DNA of 64,000 bases, from assembly GCA_018466975.1 (NCBI GenBank), contig CM031561.1, forward strand, positions 434,001 to 498,000, in the 5' to 3' direction. This DNA is from Sparassis latifolia. Its lineage: Eukaryota > Basidiomycota > Agaricomycetes > Polyporales > Sparassidaceae. Below, piece by piece: positions 25,184-36,980 of this stretch (positions within the stretch are counted from its first letter, which is position 1; each line of letters opens with the position of its first letter). The position numbers were made by a program, and so were the translations under genes. Under the pieces are notes generated by a model. That model ran no database searches. It saw nothing but the letters and a program-made list of their open reading frames with translations, and was not told the origin of the DNA.

Positions 25184-27185
25184 ATGCCCGACTCACATTC
25201 TTTGGACGAGAAGCACTCTGTGAGTTCGGTATCTGCCAAACTTGAAGAAGCTGGCGTGCACGAGTGAGTGATCCTCTATCTCATTAGTCATTTTTATCTT
25301 TAACTTATTTTTTTGCATGTAGGAGCATTCATCCCGCTCCAGTTTCTGAACTTTCCGACAATGTCCCCCGGAACCGTTTCAGAGCACTGTGGAGAATTGT
25401 CGAGAAGCTCGACAAGTATGGTGTCGAGACTCAGGGTATCGAGCGCATACCTCCGGACCAACGAGACCAGACATGTAAGTCACACGACTGTCTGCTGCCT
25501 CAAATATTTTCAGCTCAATGGCGGATATGCAGCCGTGTTAGCACCCTTCTGGATGTGGCTCGCAGCAAACATGACCGTATGTTCTTCTCAAAATCTTCCT
25601 AGGTAGGCCTTGACCCCGGAAAAAAATACCAGACCTCAACCTTCTCTCTGGGTACCCTCGGAGCTTCACTGTTCTACTTGGGACTTCGTGATGCAGTGTT
25701 GACGATCCTTTTTTTCAACCTTCTTACGACCCTCCCCGTCGCCTACTTCTCGACTTGGGGCCCGAAGCTCGGCCTCCGTCAGCTAACATTGTCGCGATAT
25801 TCTTTCGGTTTCTTCACTGTGGGTCAGACTCTCAAACGTGATTGGATTGACAACCATTGACGCATCAGGTTTGCAGGCCCTGATACCGATTGTCCTGAAT
25901 TGTATCGCTTGTGTGGGCTGGTCCGTAGTAAACTCCATTGTTGGCGCTCAGACTCTGCGGGCGGTCAGCACTCACCATCAAATCCCCACGGCTGCAGCAA
26001 TTATCGTCATTGCAATTGGCACCATCATTGTCAGTTTCATGGGCTATCGCGTCGTCCACCTTTATGAGATGTACTCATGGGTACCGGTACGTTACTGGGA
26101 TCAAAGTGTCCTGCGGTGCAGCTGCTCATCATATCCCGGTTTTCTGCATTTGATAGGTCGCTATAATTTTCATTATCTATCTAGGTCAAATTCATCGGTT
26201 CACAGATAGTGGCACTTGGGGTGGCACTGGAGCGGTGGAGGCCTCTAATATTCTATCTTTCGGTGCAGCTATAGGTAAGTATTTTAATTCGACGAACTTG
26301 CCTTCGCTTTCCCGCTGATGTATCTGTATATGTTAGCTGGATTTGCCCTTGGATGGACGTCTCTTGCTGCAGATTACACTGTCCGAATGCCCGAGAATAT
26401 ATCGACTGTGAAGGTGTTCTTCTGGACCTACCTTGGCCTCAACATCCCATTGATTCTGATCGAGTCCCTTGGCGCCGCTGCGATGACGACCTTCGTGAAT
26501 AAATCGACTTGGGAAGATGCATACAACACAAACTCGGTGGGCGGTCTACTCGGCGCTGGTCTGGCCGGTCCTATGGGCGGTTTCGGCAGATTCCTGCTCG
26601 TCATCCTGTCCCTCTCCATCATCGCGAACAATATTCCTAACATCTATTCTCTGGCGCTGACCTTCCAGAACATCCACCCATTCTGCCAGGCCATACCCCG
26701 CGTGTTCATCGTCATCCTCGGAAGCGTGGTGTATATCGTCCTCGCCATCGTCGGTGCCTCGCACTTCGAACAGGCGCTCGACACGCTGCTCACGATCCTC
26801 TCATATTGGCTCGCCATCTTCAGCACGATCTTGATCGAAGAGCATCTGATCTTCCGTAAAGGCCGCTGGTCAAATTACGAGCCTGACGACTACAATAACT
26901 GGCGCAAGCTCCCCCTTGGTGTAGCGTCATTCATCGCACTGGGTTGTGGTGTTGCCGGAGCCGTCCTGGGTATGGCCCAGACGTGGTATGTCGGAGTCAT
27001 CAGCAGAAAGATCGGCGACCCCCAATATGGTGTGTTCATCTGCATCTGCGATGTTATGTCTCCGAGCTCATAGCTTGACGTTCTCTTCTAAAGGTGGCGA
27101 CATTGGCTTCGAACTAAGTTTCGCGTTCACTGCCATTGTATTTCCCCCATTGCGGTACTTTGAGAGAAAGTATTGGGGATATTGA
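25184..27185 (+). CDS. NCS1-family purine/cytosine permease
   Basis: 524-aa polytopic plasma-membrane transporter, exons 25184-25263, 25323-25474, 25533-25576, 25633-25818, 25877-26086, 26157-26274, 26337-27029 and 27094-27185. It matches fungal FCY2/fcyB-type NCS1 carriers, which co-transport cytosine, adenine, guanine or hypoxanthine with protons. Seen motifs: WMWLAANMTTSTFSLGTLG in TM1, TWGPKLGLRQLTLSRYSFG before TM3, NSIVGAQTL, AGFALGWTSLAADYTVRMP and a C-terminal YFERKYWG. About 12 TM helices are expected and the hydrophobic spacing fits. The acceptor at 25877 is chosen because the nearer one (25870) brings a stop. Substrate choice cannot be fixed from sequence alone. Convergent with TRAPPC2L. 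Confidence 0.93.
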
Positions 27186-27735
27186 GATTCGAGGGCGAAG
27201 GGTGTAGTGATGTTGCCTTGTACCGTAGACTCTAACGACTGGAGACCTAAAATTTGTTGGCTCTTTTGCATTACCGGTTTATTGAACGGCAAGCACGGGC
27301 CCTTAGGTAATGTGATGATCAGTTGGTACCTTCGTAGGCTGGAAACCCAAGAAATGATACTTACACCGAGGGTCGTCAACAGGCTTTAGTCGATAGGAAT
27401 AAATAGTCGATCTTCTTTACCAGTCACTGCAAATTGACGTCCTGCTCTCTTTAAATCACAATCAGTCGGTCCTAGGCTATTCAGGCGATAAATATATTGG
27501 GACTCGAATGTTTGCCCCGTATCTGTCCCAGTTTCTGTGATCTTTCGCAGACTGAGTCAATAAAAAGGCAATTTTCATCTAGGTTCAGCCGTCACTTCTC
27601 GCAAGGACGATGCTTCCTGCATGTTCCAGACGATGGGGTGGGCGACGCCCCTTGTCTGGGTGTACAACATGAACCAGAGAGTACAGTCTTAATGATCTTG
27701 GATTGTTTAGGGGAGGTGTATTGGCATGCGTAGTT
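27186..27735. other. convergent 3' region, permease and TRAPPC2L
   Basis: 550 bp with no convincing coding sequence; expected to contain both 3' UTRs and terminators. Confidence 0.5.
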
Positions 27736-28359
27736 TCAAGAGGCAACGGCAGGCCCGATAGCACCCACAGCTCTCCCGATGTCGTCTACTCGGCGCCGAA
27801 ACCCTCTCCATTTGGGGCTGCCCACAAGGAGCGCGGCGTGGTCAATCGTCCCATCCACCGGGGCATTCAGCCTCAGGAATGGGTTAGCGACAGATTGGCG
27901 GTACGCCGTGTGTAATGCTTTGGAGATCTGTAGTACATGCGACATTTCGTCGGTTGACTCAGTGGATTTGACAAAAGAAGCGCACCATGATGACATCCGC
28001 ATCTCGCACGACGGAATCGGACAGGGCGACGGCGATGATGATCTTGACCTTCAGAGGCGTCAAGTAGCCGTACACAGCGACATCTTCCATGGTGTAGAGT
28101 AGGCCGAGATAGCACTCGGTGGACTTCGCAGCAACGGCAGCATTGACTACGGACAGGGTAGATCAGAGGGAGCGCGGGCAGCGGAACGTACACCACTAGC
28201 GGTCAGCGCACTGCGTTCTTCGATGACATCGAGACTGGTATGTGCTATGTAGTGGTATTTCAGCTCATCTTGCCGGGGTTGCGAGAAGGTGCGTATGAGA
28301 ATTGGGTGGTTTTGAGCAGATACGAAAGCTACGGCATTGAGACGAAGTTGTGGCGACAT
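27736..28359 (-). CDS. TRAPP complex subunit 2-like protein (TRAPPC2L/Tca17 type)
   Basis: 172-aa sedlin-fold protein from exons 28359-28194, 28146-27986 and 27927-27736. It starts MSPQLRLNAVAFVSAQNHPI and carries family signatures DELKYHYIAHTSLDVIEER, YLGLLYTMEDVAVYGYLT and ANPFLRLNAPV. TRAPPC2L/Tca17 joins TRAPP tethering complexes that act as Rab/Ypt exchange factors on Golgi and endosomal membranes. A loop of about 15 residues between NAPVDGTIDHAALL and the last helix is longer than in short homologues. It could be confused with true sedlin (Trs20), but the IRTF...ELKYHYIAHTSLDVIEE pattern favours the 2L branch. Intron donors GTGTAC and GTGCGC are less common but restore frame exactly. 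Confidence 0.88.
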
Positions 28360-28822
28360 CTGGGTTGCAGGTCGTAGTGAATTTCAACCTTCAACGGTGT
28401 TCACACATGGGCGTCTATTATTCGACGCGAAAACAATTGCAACGTATTTACGCGTGCAGCTCAAAGTTTAACAGCCCGTCGGATTGTGTGTTTGGGGGCT
28501 CCGAAATGCATATACAGATCTGCCCTTACGCTCCTTCCTAAACCCTATAAAGCTCATACTACAGGAGGCACAGTTATAACTACGTCCAACCGCCTAACAC
28601 CGTGTCAGAATAATAAACATCAGACCACCATGCTGGAGAACGGTCCAGCTCAACTCAATGTGATAGGCCATCATATTTCAGGCACGCCCCAGGCCTCACT
28701 TCGTCAATACAACAGCCTAGTGAGGGAGGAAGCACGCGAGAGTGGGATGCAAGTGATGAGAACAAAGAACAACTCCACCACAAAAAGACAGAGCACAGGA
28801 CATCGACCATCGGTGTATAGAT
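28360..28822. other. intergenic, TRAPPC2L promoter and cytochrome b5 3' UTR
   Basis: 463 bp between two minus-strand genes. Nothing coding recognised. Confidence 0.5.
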
Positions 28823-29498
28823 CTATAGTGAACCGCTGGAATAGTAACGCCAAGCAAAGTACACCCCGAGCACTGCAAGTGGAACAAAGTACATCATGCT
28901 GCGCTGGATCGTCAGAACATGAGACGATATGATGACATGTCAGACGTACTTTGATCCTTGCTGGACCGCGGTATTGACAGCGCCGTTTGAGGATGAGTAT
29001 GCCGCTGGGCCTTTAGTCTTCAGCTCCTAAACAGCGGTCACAGAAGCTCAGTGCCAGCAAACATGATAGCGACGAAGGAAACTTACGCTGTTCTTCTCGA
29101 ATTCGCCTATGTACAGACCCTGCAAAATCTGACGCGCTTCATCCGAATGGCCGACATCTTCAAACGCCTCGGTAGCATCTTTGCCTAAAGCAAAGAAGCT
29201 GAGGGCACTATCAGGGAAAAAAGGACCTCTTTGAACTGACCTGCCTCTGCTAAAATCACTTCATCCCCTCCAGGATGCTAGTGTTCAACGTGAGCTGTCT
29301 CCTGAAACTAGTAACACTGAAGATTAAACACCTCGTCGATGAACTTGGTAGCATCGTACACTGGTTCGCAGCTCAATGCCAAGACCGGATACGCGTACGC
29401 AGGGTACAGTACGTACCCTTCTCATGGAGGAGGACGTAGACGCCGTCCTTTGTAGAGTGAGCCTTGAGATCGGCGTAGGTGATGATTTTCTCGGCCAT
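28823..29498 (-). CDS. CYB5: cytochrome b5, tail-anchored
   Basis: 132-aa haem protein in six exons: 29498-29417, 29360-29332, 29277-29241, 29184-29087, 29026-28950 and 28898-28823. The haem ligands are the His in FIDEHPGGDEV and the His in [11 protein letters not shown]. The last exon encodes [19 protein letters not shown] and a short polar tail, a C-terminal anchor for the ER membrane. Cytochrome b5 passes electrons to desaturases, sterol enzymes and P450s. Reading through the last donor would give a soluble form ending at a stop near 28940; the hidden anchor exon is preferred because frame, splice sites and hydrophobicity all agree. Divergent from the nucleoporin gene, 245 bp away. Confidence 0.93.
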
Positions 29499-29743
29499 GG
29501 TGACAGTGTAGAAGAGCTGGCAGAGACGCGAACGAGAATAGGTCAATTGGGATTTATATGCAGCTATCGCGCGTTCTACGTGGCATGCGAATTTTAGTCA
29601 ACACCTGTTACGACGCGCGTACGGTTCTTCAAACTCCGAAAGACGTGAATTCCACGCTCCTTCACCGTGGACCATACATTCTTGTTCTCCTCTTCGCCGC
29701 TGGCCGTTGCGTTTCTCTTCGTCCGAACCCCACTTCGCCAGCC

Positions 29744-32700
29744 ATGGACTTCGAATCTTCCGATATTCTGGGTGGTGACCTTTCGATTTCGCACGATGTT
29801 TCTTTAGGCGCATGGTCCCTCGCTCGTGCATCGTTAGCAGGCTTTATTCTGCTTCCTGCGGCCTTTCTTCTGCTACATATCTTCGCTGGCTTATACCGAT
29901 GGAGAGATTCGACACAAAAGAAGTAAGCTGACCCCCTGCTTTCCACTTCACGGCATCCTGAGCCTTCCTAGGGCCACACGCAGGAGACACGGCATTCCCG
30001 ACTATGACCATCGCCCATTCCCGATAGCTCTTGGTGCTGCTCTGCGTGCTCGAGAACAAGACACGGCAGCACGGTCGCGTGAAAAAGAAAAAGACGAGAC
30101 ATCTGTGCCCCAGTCTCACCCGGTTCAGCCTAATCTTCCACAACTTGGACAGCGAGTCTCACATCTTGCTGGTACAGACTGCTGCCTTTGCTTCTGCGCC
30201 TTTTTGAAGCTGACTTGCTTCCATGATATCAGACACCCATTTTTCACCGGCTCCTCCTAACAATATAGTCGCGCCTGTTATTGCGATCCGTGGAGAGGTT
30301 GGACCGGCCACTGGATACAGTGGCGTACCTGAGAATGCAGGTCAAGACGTGGCTGCGTAGGTGCATTAATATGAAGGTCATATTTCTGTATTCACTGTTT
30401 TGGTCGATTTAGTAATATCCCTCCCACTCCCTTGGCCAACGACTTGAATCATCCCAAGGGTGATCCTCCGCGTGTCCACCGGAAGCACGCCCGCGAAGAG
30501 GAGGGACCTACCAGATCTGGGCACAAGAGGTCACGTACTGAGGGTGGTTCGAGTTCGGATGATGAGAAACTCTCGGCAGCGCGAGAGTCAGAGAAAGAGA
30601 TGGACGTAGATGAAGAAATTGCCCCACCCAAGAGAGGTTTCAAAAGAACGGCTAGCCACGTGGTTGATGAAGGTCATCAGCGCTCTGGTGGGCGGGATAA
30701 GCGGGCGAGGAAAGCACCCCGCGACAAGGAGCCTCAGGAATATCTGGTCGATGAGGAGATGCGTGATGATGAGGCCACCAGTAGAAACCAGAGGGGAAAG
30801 AAGCGTGTTAGAGTTGAGATGGGAGAGGAAGGCTCAGTTGTTGAGGATGACGAGGATGAAGAGAGGGGGCGTCGACGAAGAAAACGGAGAGCTATGGCGC
30901 ACAAAAAACCGGATCCCGTGCGTGGTCAGAAACGCGCTCGGGAAGCTGAAGCGTTGGACAGTGATGAAGAGGAGCCGAAGAGGGATTCACGTAAGAAACG
31001 CGGCAAGAAAGGGCATGTTGCTTATGATCTTCCGGTGGGCGAACTCTCGCAAGATCCTCTCTGCAAAGGAAGACATGTTGGAGAGGAGTGGGAGGTTAAC
31101 GGGATGCATTACAAGGTAGGTGCCAACGGCCAGCGCCTTCGCCGTGAGGTTGTGAAGCAGTCTCGCTCAAGGTTCCATATGGTGAGGGAACTGCACATCA
31201 TTGTTATATGGAGATTGATAAAACCCGGGTGTTTAGCCTAGCGACTCCCATCATCCAGACCGTGCAACACACATCGATGTCTTCGTAGAGACATGGTTGT
31301 CTGAGGATGATTACAAGGCTGCAAAGGACCGCCAAGAATTAGCCTGGCAAGATAGTCCCAAAGTTGTCAGCGAACCTGCCACTCCTGGTGATGTGCCGGT
31401 GCGTGACGTATAGCCTGTTTTTACCTTATCTGTTCGATTTATCCTCTTGTGCAGCACACTCCAAATGATGGCAAGGGTCTCCTGTGGTCGTCGATGATGT
31501 CACAAGATGATAGCCCTTCGCCGGTGCCACCTAGAGAACCTTTCATGCAGTCAATTGCAACCAATGTCGGTCTTCACCTGAACCCGTTCCAACCAGATGC
31601 TCTTTCACGCCGCGTGTCTTCCGTGCATCAAATCGACCCGGAGCCATCCGCAGTTGAGAGCCCGAAAATCCACAGTTCTCGATCGTACTCCAAGTGGGAG
31701 AAGCAGAACTTGGAAGCTGCTGCTATGGAGCAAATGCGGGTGAAGCAACTACAGGTTGCTCGTGCCTCTGTGGACACCGGGAAAGCGACAGCTGCTCTGA
31801 CAATGTCTGCTTCTTCCCTAGCTCCTGCGGCCGCCATCCCATCAATCACGCTGACGCCTCCAGGGGATAAGCCCTCTCAACCGGACCAGCAGAAGACGCC
31901 TGCACCTTTGTCTTTCGGAGGCCCTTCAATTGGCGCGTCTACGGATACGCATATGTCTGTCCCGAAGCTCACTATTCCTGAGTCAACGCCCGCGTCCAGT
32001 ATCACCTCGGACACGATCAAAGCACCTACCTCTGGATCCCCAGCTGCGCCTACCACCACTTCTTCTACAGCTCAGAACAAATTCACCTTTACACCCTCAA
32101 CTCCTTCGTTGGGAACTCAGTTCTTCGGACAATCAGGTTCGGGTGCAACACCTTTACCCAGTTCGACCTCGAGTGTGCCCAACTTCTTTGGGGCAAAGGG
32201 AGCGTCCACATCCGCGCCCACAAGCAGTATCACTGCGCCTGCATCGAACCTCTTCGGTACTACGAAACCTCCCGCAGCAGGCCAGGCGAGTGCGCCAGCC
32301 AAATTTTCGTTCAATTTTGCTCCATCGTCTGCCGCTCAAACAGGGGCGTCTTCTACTCCCCATGGGCAGGAGGATTCGAAGCAATCGGAGCAGTCGGAAC
32401 AGAGCAAAGTTCCTGCTAGCAATTCCCTGATCAGTCGTCTCGGGTTGACTCCAGCTTCTACTGCATCTCAGACACCGTCCACTACAACTGCGGCGACGGG
32501 TTTTTTCACTGGTATAACCCCCACGTTTGGCCCGCCAGCTGTTCTTGGTTCGAACGCATCAGCAGACGTTGGACAAACGAGCGGGAGCCCTTTCGCAGAT
32601 GCAGGCGCGGCTACCACGAACGCTGCTCCTAGCTCCAGCACTCCGAGTCCACCAAAGTTCAGTTTTGGATTCACATCCAAACCGACCAGTACTACTCCTA

Positions 32701-33827
32701 CACCCGCATCCACTGCTGCACTTGCTGCTGAGGCACCGAAACCTGCCTTTTCGTTCAACTTCGCAGCCCCAGTGCCTTCTGCACAGCCTGCAACGCCCTC
32801 GGCTTCGAGCGGTTCATCGTCTGCATTCGGAGCCTTTGGTGGCTCTGCTAAGCCGTTCGGAGCGCCTGCTGATTCCTCCACGAGTGGGATGAGTGGCGCG
32901 GCGCCAGCGAAGCCAATATTCAACTTTGGATCAAGCTCGTCTACTGCGTTCAGCAGTGGGACTACTCAACTGGCAGACAGCAATAAACCAAAGTTCTCAT
33001 TCGGTAATGCAGGGGCTAGTTCTTCCTCTACACCATCGGCATTTGGAAACACTGCTTCCACCTCGTCGCCCGCTGCCACGAATACGACGGGGCCGTCGAC
33101 AGCTCCGACGGCAGCAGGTGCCGGCGAAGCGGAGACGAAGCCGAAGTTTTCATTCAACTTCGGCTCCACTGCATCGACGTCAGCGTTCGGTGCGCCATCT
33201 TTCGGTAACCAGGCTACCGCGCCTGCGTTAGGCACGCAACCCACCACCTCCAACACTAATGCTGCGCCTTCAGCATTCGGTGCGACATCTTTTGGCAATA
33301 ACTCCGCGGCTACGCCTTCCGCGTTTGGTGCGTCTTCTCTTACCAACAACGCCACGACCGCTCCGGCGTTCGGCACGCAACCTTCTACCGATAATGCCGC
33401 CGTCCCCGCACCTTCTGCGTTCGGCAACCCGTCGCAGACCCCTACTCCTAGCGCGTTCGGATTCACCAACCCGCCACAAGCCTCTACTCCTAGCGCGTTC
33501 GGATTCACCAACCCGCCACAAGCCTCTACTCCTAGCGCGTTCGGATTCACCAACCCGCCACAAGCCGCTACTCCTAGCGCGTTCGGATTTACCAACCCGC
33601 CACAAGCCTCTACTCCTAGCGCGTTCGGATTCACCAACCCGCCACAAGCCGCTACTCCTAGCGCGTTCGGATCCTCCAACCCGCCACAAACCTCTACTCC
33701 TAGCGCGTTGGGATCGTCCAACCCGCCACAAGCCTCTACTCCTAGCGCATTCGGGCTCTCCAACCCGCCGTCAGATGCTCGCGTGTCGGCGTTCGGGTCG
33801 TCATCAAATGCGGAGGAGAAGAAGTGA
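29744..33827 (+). CDS. FG-repeat nucleoporin with N-terminal membrane segment (POM121-like layout)
   Basis: 1,268-aa protein from exons 29744-29922, 29972-30171, 30233-30356, 30413-31181, 31237-31398 and 31455-33827. Order: a TM helix at about residues 31-52 (ASLAGFILLPAAFLLLHIFAGL), a linker, a strongly charged region with many basic clusters (RRRRKRRAMAHKK, KRGKKGH) and acidic runs, a conserved-looking patch (about 230-330), then about 700 residues of Ser/Thr/Ala-rich FG repeats (SAFG, FSFNFG, FGN), with a 42-bp tandem array near the end. FG repeats line the nuclear pore and bind transport receptors; the TM would anchor it in the pore membrane. No ATG opens the basic-region frame before 30600, so it must be spliced to the membrane exons; this supports one gene. 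Orthology to a named nucleoporin is not clear. Confidence 0.8.
33445..33775 (+). repeat. 42-bp tandem array coding FG repeats
   Basis: About eight copies of a 42-bp unit encoding SAFGFTNPPQASTP with small changes (QAAT, GSSNPPQT). Nucleotide identity between units is high, so the array is young and probably length-variable between strains. Confidence 0.93.
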
Positions 33828-34148
33828 GGGGGTTTGCAGGCGAGACTTTTAGTTTCTTGTGTGGTACATATAGTTAATGCAACAATGGTAGATACTGTAC
33901 AGTAGAAGTCATCAACATACTCGTTTGCGGTCCCGATTGATATTGAATTTGATTGTCACGTGATAGCGGGGCTGACGGTCTGTGCATGCACTGTAACCTT
34001 GAGGCGACCGTGTGTTATGCCTTGCATACCGTTCTTTTTTCCTTGTGCATCTACATCCGCTTACGTCTCGTGGATATCTATCAGCGGTCCATTTAAGCCT
34101 CCCTCGCGAGAGTCCACGACTAGCGCTCTAGATACACCTCCGAGCGTC
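33828..34148. promoter_or_regulatory. intergenic region upstream of the coiled-coil gene
   Basis: 321 bp containing TCACGTGA at 33956-33963. No coding signal is clear, although the downstream frame stays open back to 33960. Confidence 0.5.
33956..33963. promoter_or_regulatory. TCACGTGA palindrome (E-box/Cbf1-like)
   Basis: Third intergenic copy of the same 8-bp palindrome, 186 bp before the next ATG. Confidence 0.4.
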
Positions 34149-36726
34149 ATGCTCTCCAACAGTGTCTCCGCAACCCCTCGACCGCGACCCCCAGCAAAGA
34201 CTCGCAAAATCCCTTCCATCCAGTTCTCCAGGCCCCCACCCCCTCCGTATGTACTCGAGGAGGAGATGACGCTGGGATCCCCCATCCCCCCGCCGCTGGT
34301 AGCCTCCGACGTCAGGCGTCTGTCTCTTCCTACACACCCTGGCGAGGACTGGAACGACAGGTCGAGAGAAGAGCTGTCCGGGCTGCTTTTGAAGGCAGAC
34401 GAGCTGATCAAGTCGCGTGAAACAGGTGAGACAGGAGTCGTTCACGCAGAATGGAGGTGCTCATGCCCCTCCAGAGCTCAGCTTCACCTCCGCGCTTTGC
34501 AAGAGCCTGTACGAAGGTAACATCAAGCTCAAGACGAAGCATGACACCTTAATCTCCCGCATCCCTTCCACGCGCACCGCCTCTCCCGCACCTATTACAC
34601 CCCTCGTATCTACCGCGCCAACCTCCCCATCGCTCGCACCAACTCCTATAATCCAGTCGCCGTTCATGCTGGGCGACAGCCGTGTGCTCTCCCCTGGCCC
34701 CACTACCCAACGCATCCACCATTCCCGCCGCATATCCGTCACGCCCACCGAGCTCGCGCACCTCGCAGACCAGAACGCCGAGCTGCTCGACAAGCTGGAG
34801 AAGCTGGAGGCTGAGTCCCAGCAGGCGGACCAGGCGGGGAAGCGGAAGCTGCACAAGCTCGAGAAGGAGATCCAGACGCTCCGCGAGGAGCTTGAGAGCA
34901 CGCAGGCGAAGGGCGCAGAGCTGGAAGAGCAGGCAAAGGCAGCGAACATGAGCGCGTCAGAAGTTCAGCGGAGGAAGGAAGAGCGCGTGGAACGGCTGAA
35001 GGCACTCAAGGAGAAGTCTGCTTCAGGACCTGATTTCGCAAGCGAGGAGGTCAGGGATTTCGCTCCCCCATCTAAGTTGCCGAAGTATCGCCCTCATACG
35101 ACCAGCATTGATAGTGCTGAAGAGGTTTCTGCAGCCCTTGCCGCAGACCTCTCCGGCGGAGCTTCTCTGTCAGATCCTTCGGAATCCGACGGGTCAGATC
35201 ACAGTCATGACGACGGGGAGAATGACACCTCTTCCTTTCTCCCCATGCCATACCCCTCCCGTTCATCGTCTCAGCCAGTCGCGGAAAGTGCGATTGTTTC
35301 GCAACTGCTGCTTAAGATCCGCGAGCTGGAGGAAACCAACGCACAAATCATTGAAGACCAGAGAGCGACTGGCGGGCGGCTTCGAGCAGCGCAGCGGGAC
35401 GCCGAGGGTATCAGGCAGCTGTACGACTGCTTGAGCGACGGGGCCGAGGTGGAACTCCAAGTTGGACCAGACGATGCGGATTCCCCGGTCAAGGGAGAAA
35501 GCGTCTTCTCTGGGGACACGATCAAGTTCAGCAGTTTACGCAGGACTATTGATAGCGACCTGAGCGGATACCTCAGCGCGGCGCCGGATCCCTTCGCGAG
35601 TGGTATTACCAATGACATGCAGAGCACCACCAGAAGTATCCATGTTCCCAACATGAGCAGCGGAAGCCACAAAACGCGCAAGTCTGTTGTGGGCCTCTTT
35701 GATCGCCCAGTGGAGCCTTCTCCTGCTTTCGTTCCGTCGGGCTCCGTCCGACTGGCACCGACTGGGGACTTCTCCATCCTGTCGACTGCTACTACGAATG
35801 GCTTGAACCCTCTGTCGCCTCCTCTCAGTAGCCTGCAAACTCCGGACGGGCTTGGGTTTGGCCGGACATTGGGCAGCGAACTTGGAAGTGAGTTCGGGGA
35901 TGACTGGGGCGAGAATGCCGGCAACCACCACTTGCGCACCAGTAGCCTGTACGATCTCGCTGCGTTCAATATTTCGCGGGACATGTCCTCGACATCGCTT
36001 GTGTCTCCGACGGCTGAGAAGTCTGGGTTCGCCTTCCCTTCTTTGGAGACCCCTTCTAGCTCAGGGACGACGCGACAAGGCGAGTGGGAAGAAAACCTCA
36101 GTCCGTCCACTCCACCGTTCTCCCCTTCTCGTCCGGGTGGCCCCCAGTTTAACATCCAGCCCCCGACCCCGAGTCCTGACAAGCTACGCGAAGCCTCGTT
36201 TACGAGGAGTCTCCGCCTCTCACAAATTGTGCACTCCCGCACGCACCGATGGGTCGAGCGTCGCTCCGCGCACCTACCCGAAACGCAGATCACGATGCGC
36301 AGCCGTCGTTCCTTCGCAGACACCAGCAGAAGCTTGGACACCGATGCCAGCGCTATCATGGGGGAGTCTTTCGACCAGGCTGCGCAGGCACCCCCAGGCG
36401 CCGTCATTTCGGAAAATGTATCGATGTCTGCACGCACGAAGCGCGCTGCCGACGGCGACGCAGGCGCTGATAGCGGTGCGGAGGCCGAAGGAGACTGCTC
36501 GGCGTTGGAGCTGCGTGGCATGTCTTGTCCGCACACCTCGGCGGTGTTGCGTGCCGAGTCAAGCCGGCAGGAAGGGTTCGTGGGCGTCATGCTGGAGGTG
36601 TGGTTGTGGATCCAGTTCGTGATCGTCGTGTTCGTCTTCCTGTGGGCGATGGCGAAGCGCGGGCCGAAGAACGTATTGGAGGAGGCGGAGCGGCGGAGGG
36701 CGCAGCAGGCGTCGAGTTCGGGATAA
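34149..36726 (+). CDS. coiled-coil, tail-anchored membrane protein of unknown function
   Basis: 842-aa protein from exons 34149-34425 and 34475-36726. The N-terminus is Pro-rich (PRPRPPAKTRKIPSIQF, PPPPPY). A helical segment ELSGLLLKADELIK leads into a Ser/Thr/Pro stretch, then a strong coiled coil at about residues 200-300 (LADQNAELLDKLEKLEAESQ onward), a second predicted helical segment (LLLKIRELEETNAQIIEDQ), a long disordered region and a single C-terminal hydrophobic helix (MLEVWLWIQFVIVVFVFLWA) before a basic tail. The order suggests a cytoplasmic coiled-coil protein anchored in a membrane, perhaps the nuclear envelope or ER, but I recognise no family. A 513-codon frame on the other strand is a codon-bias shadow. 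Confidence 0.7.
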
Positions 36727-36974
36727 TTTATACTCTCATCTATCTGTAAAGGTTCGGTTTCTGTTGTTTGTAGCTGCCGGTGGACAGTTGGATGCTGGAA
36801 TAATATTTGCACTTGTGAATAGAGTGTATCTGCTAGAGTAGTTATTCTTGCTCAGAGAGCAAGCTATCCCAACCCATGCGGCATCTTCTGCAGTCCGTCC
36901 TGCACGGATATTAATAGTTGTGTTCCTATTGGTGATTGTTATCTCGCACACTTGTTGATTGCACTTGGGCTTTG
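36727..36974. other. spacer between last gene and transposon island
   Basis: 248 bp; 3' UTR of the coiled-coil gene, then AT-richer sequence without visible features. It marks the edge of the gene-dense block. Confidence 0.5.
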
Positions 36975-36980
36975 CAGGAC

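Noticed and set aside
30432..31241. Basic-region frame of the nucleoporin as a separate gene
   Set aside because: It has no ATG at its start; it opens at TTG just after a good splice acceptor and joins the membrane exons in phase.
32966..33763. 265-codon minus-strand frame of repeated GLVNPNALGVEAC
   Set aside because: Antisense of the FG tandem array; an artefact of a repeat whose length is a multiple of three.
35271..36812. 513-codon frame on the minus strand opposite the coiled-coil gene
   Set aside because: Composition is the mirror of the plus-strand codon usage; no domains, and the plus-strand gene explains the region.
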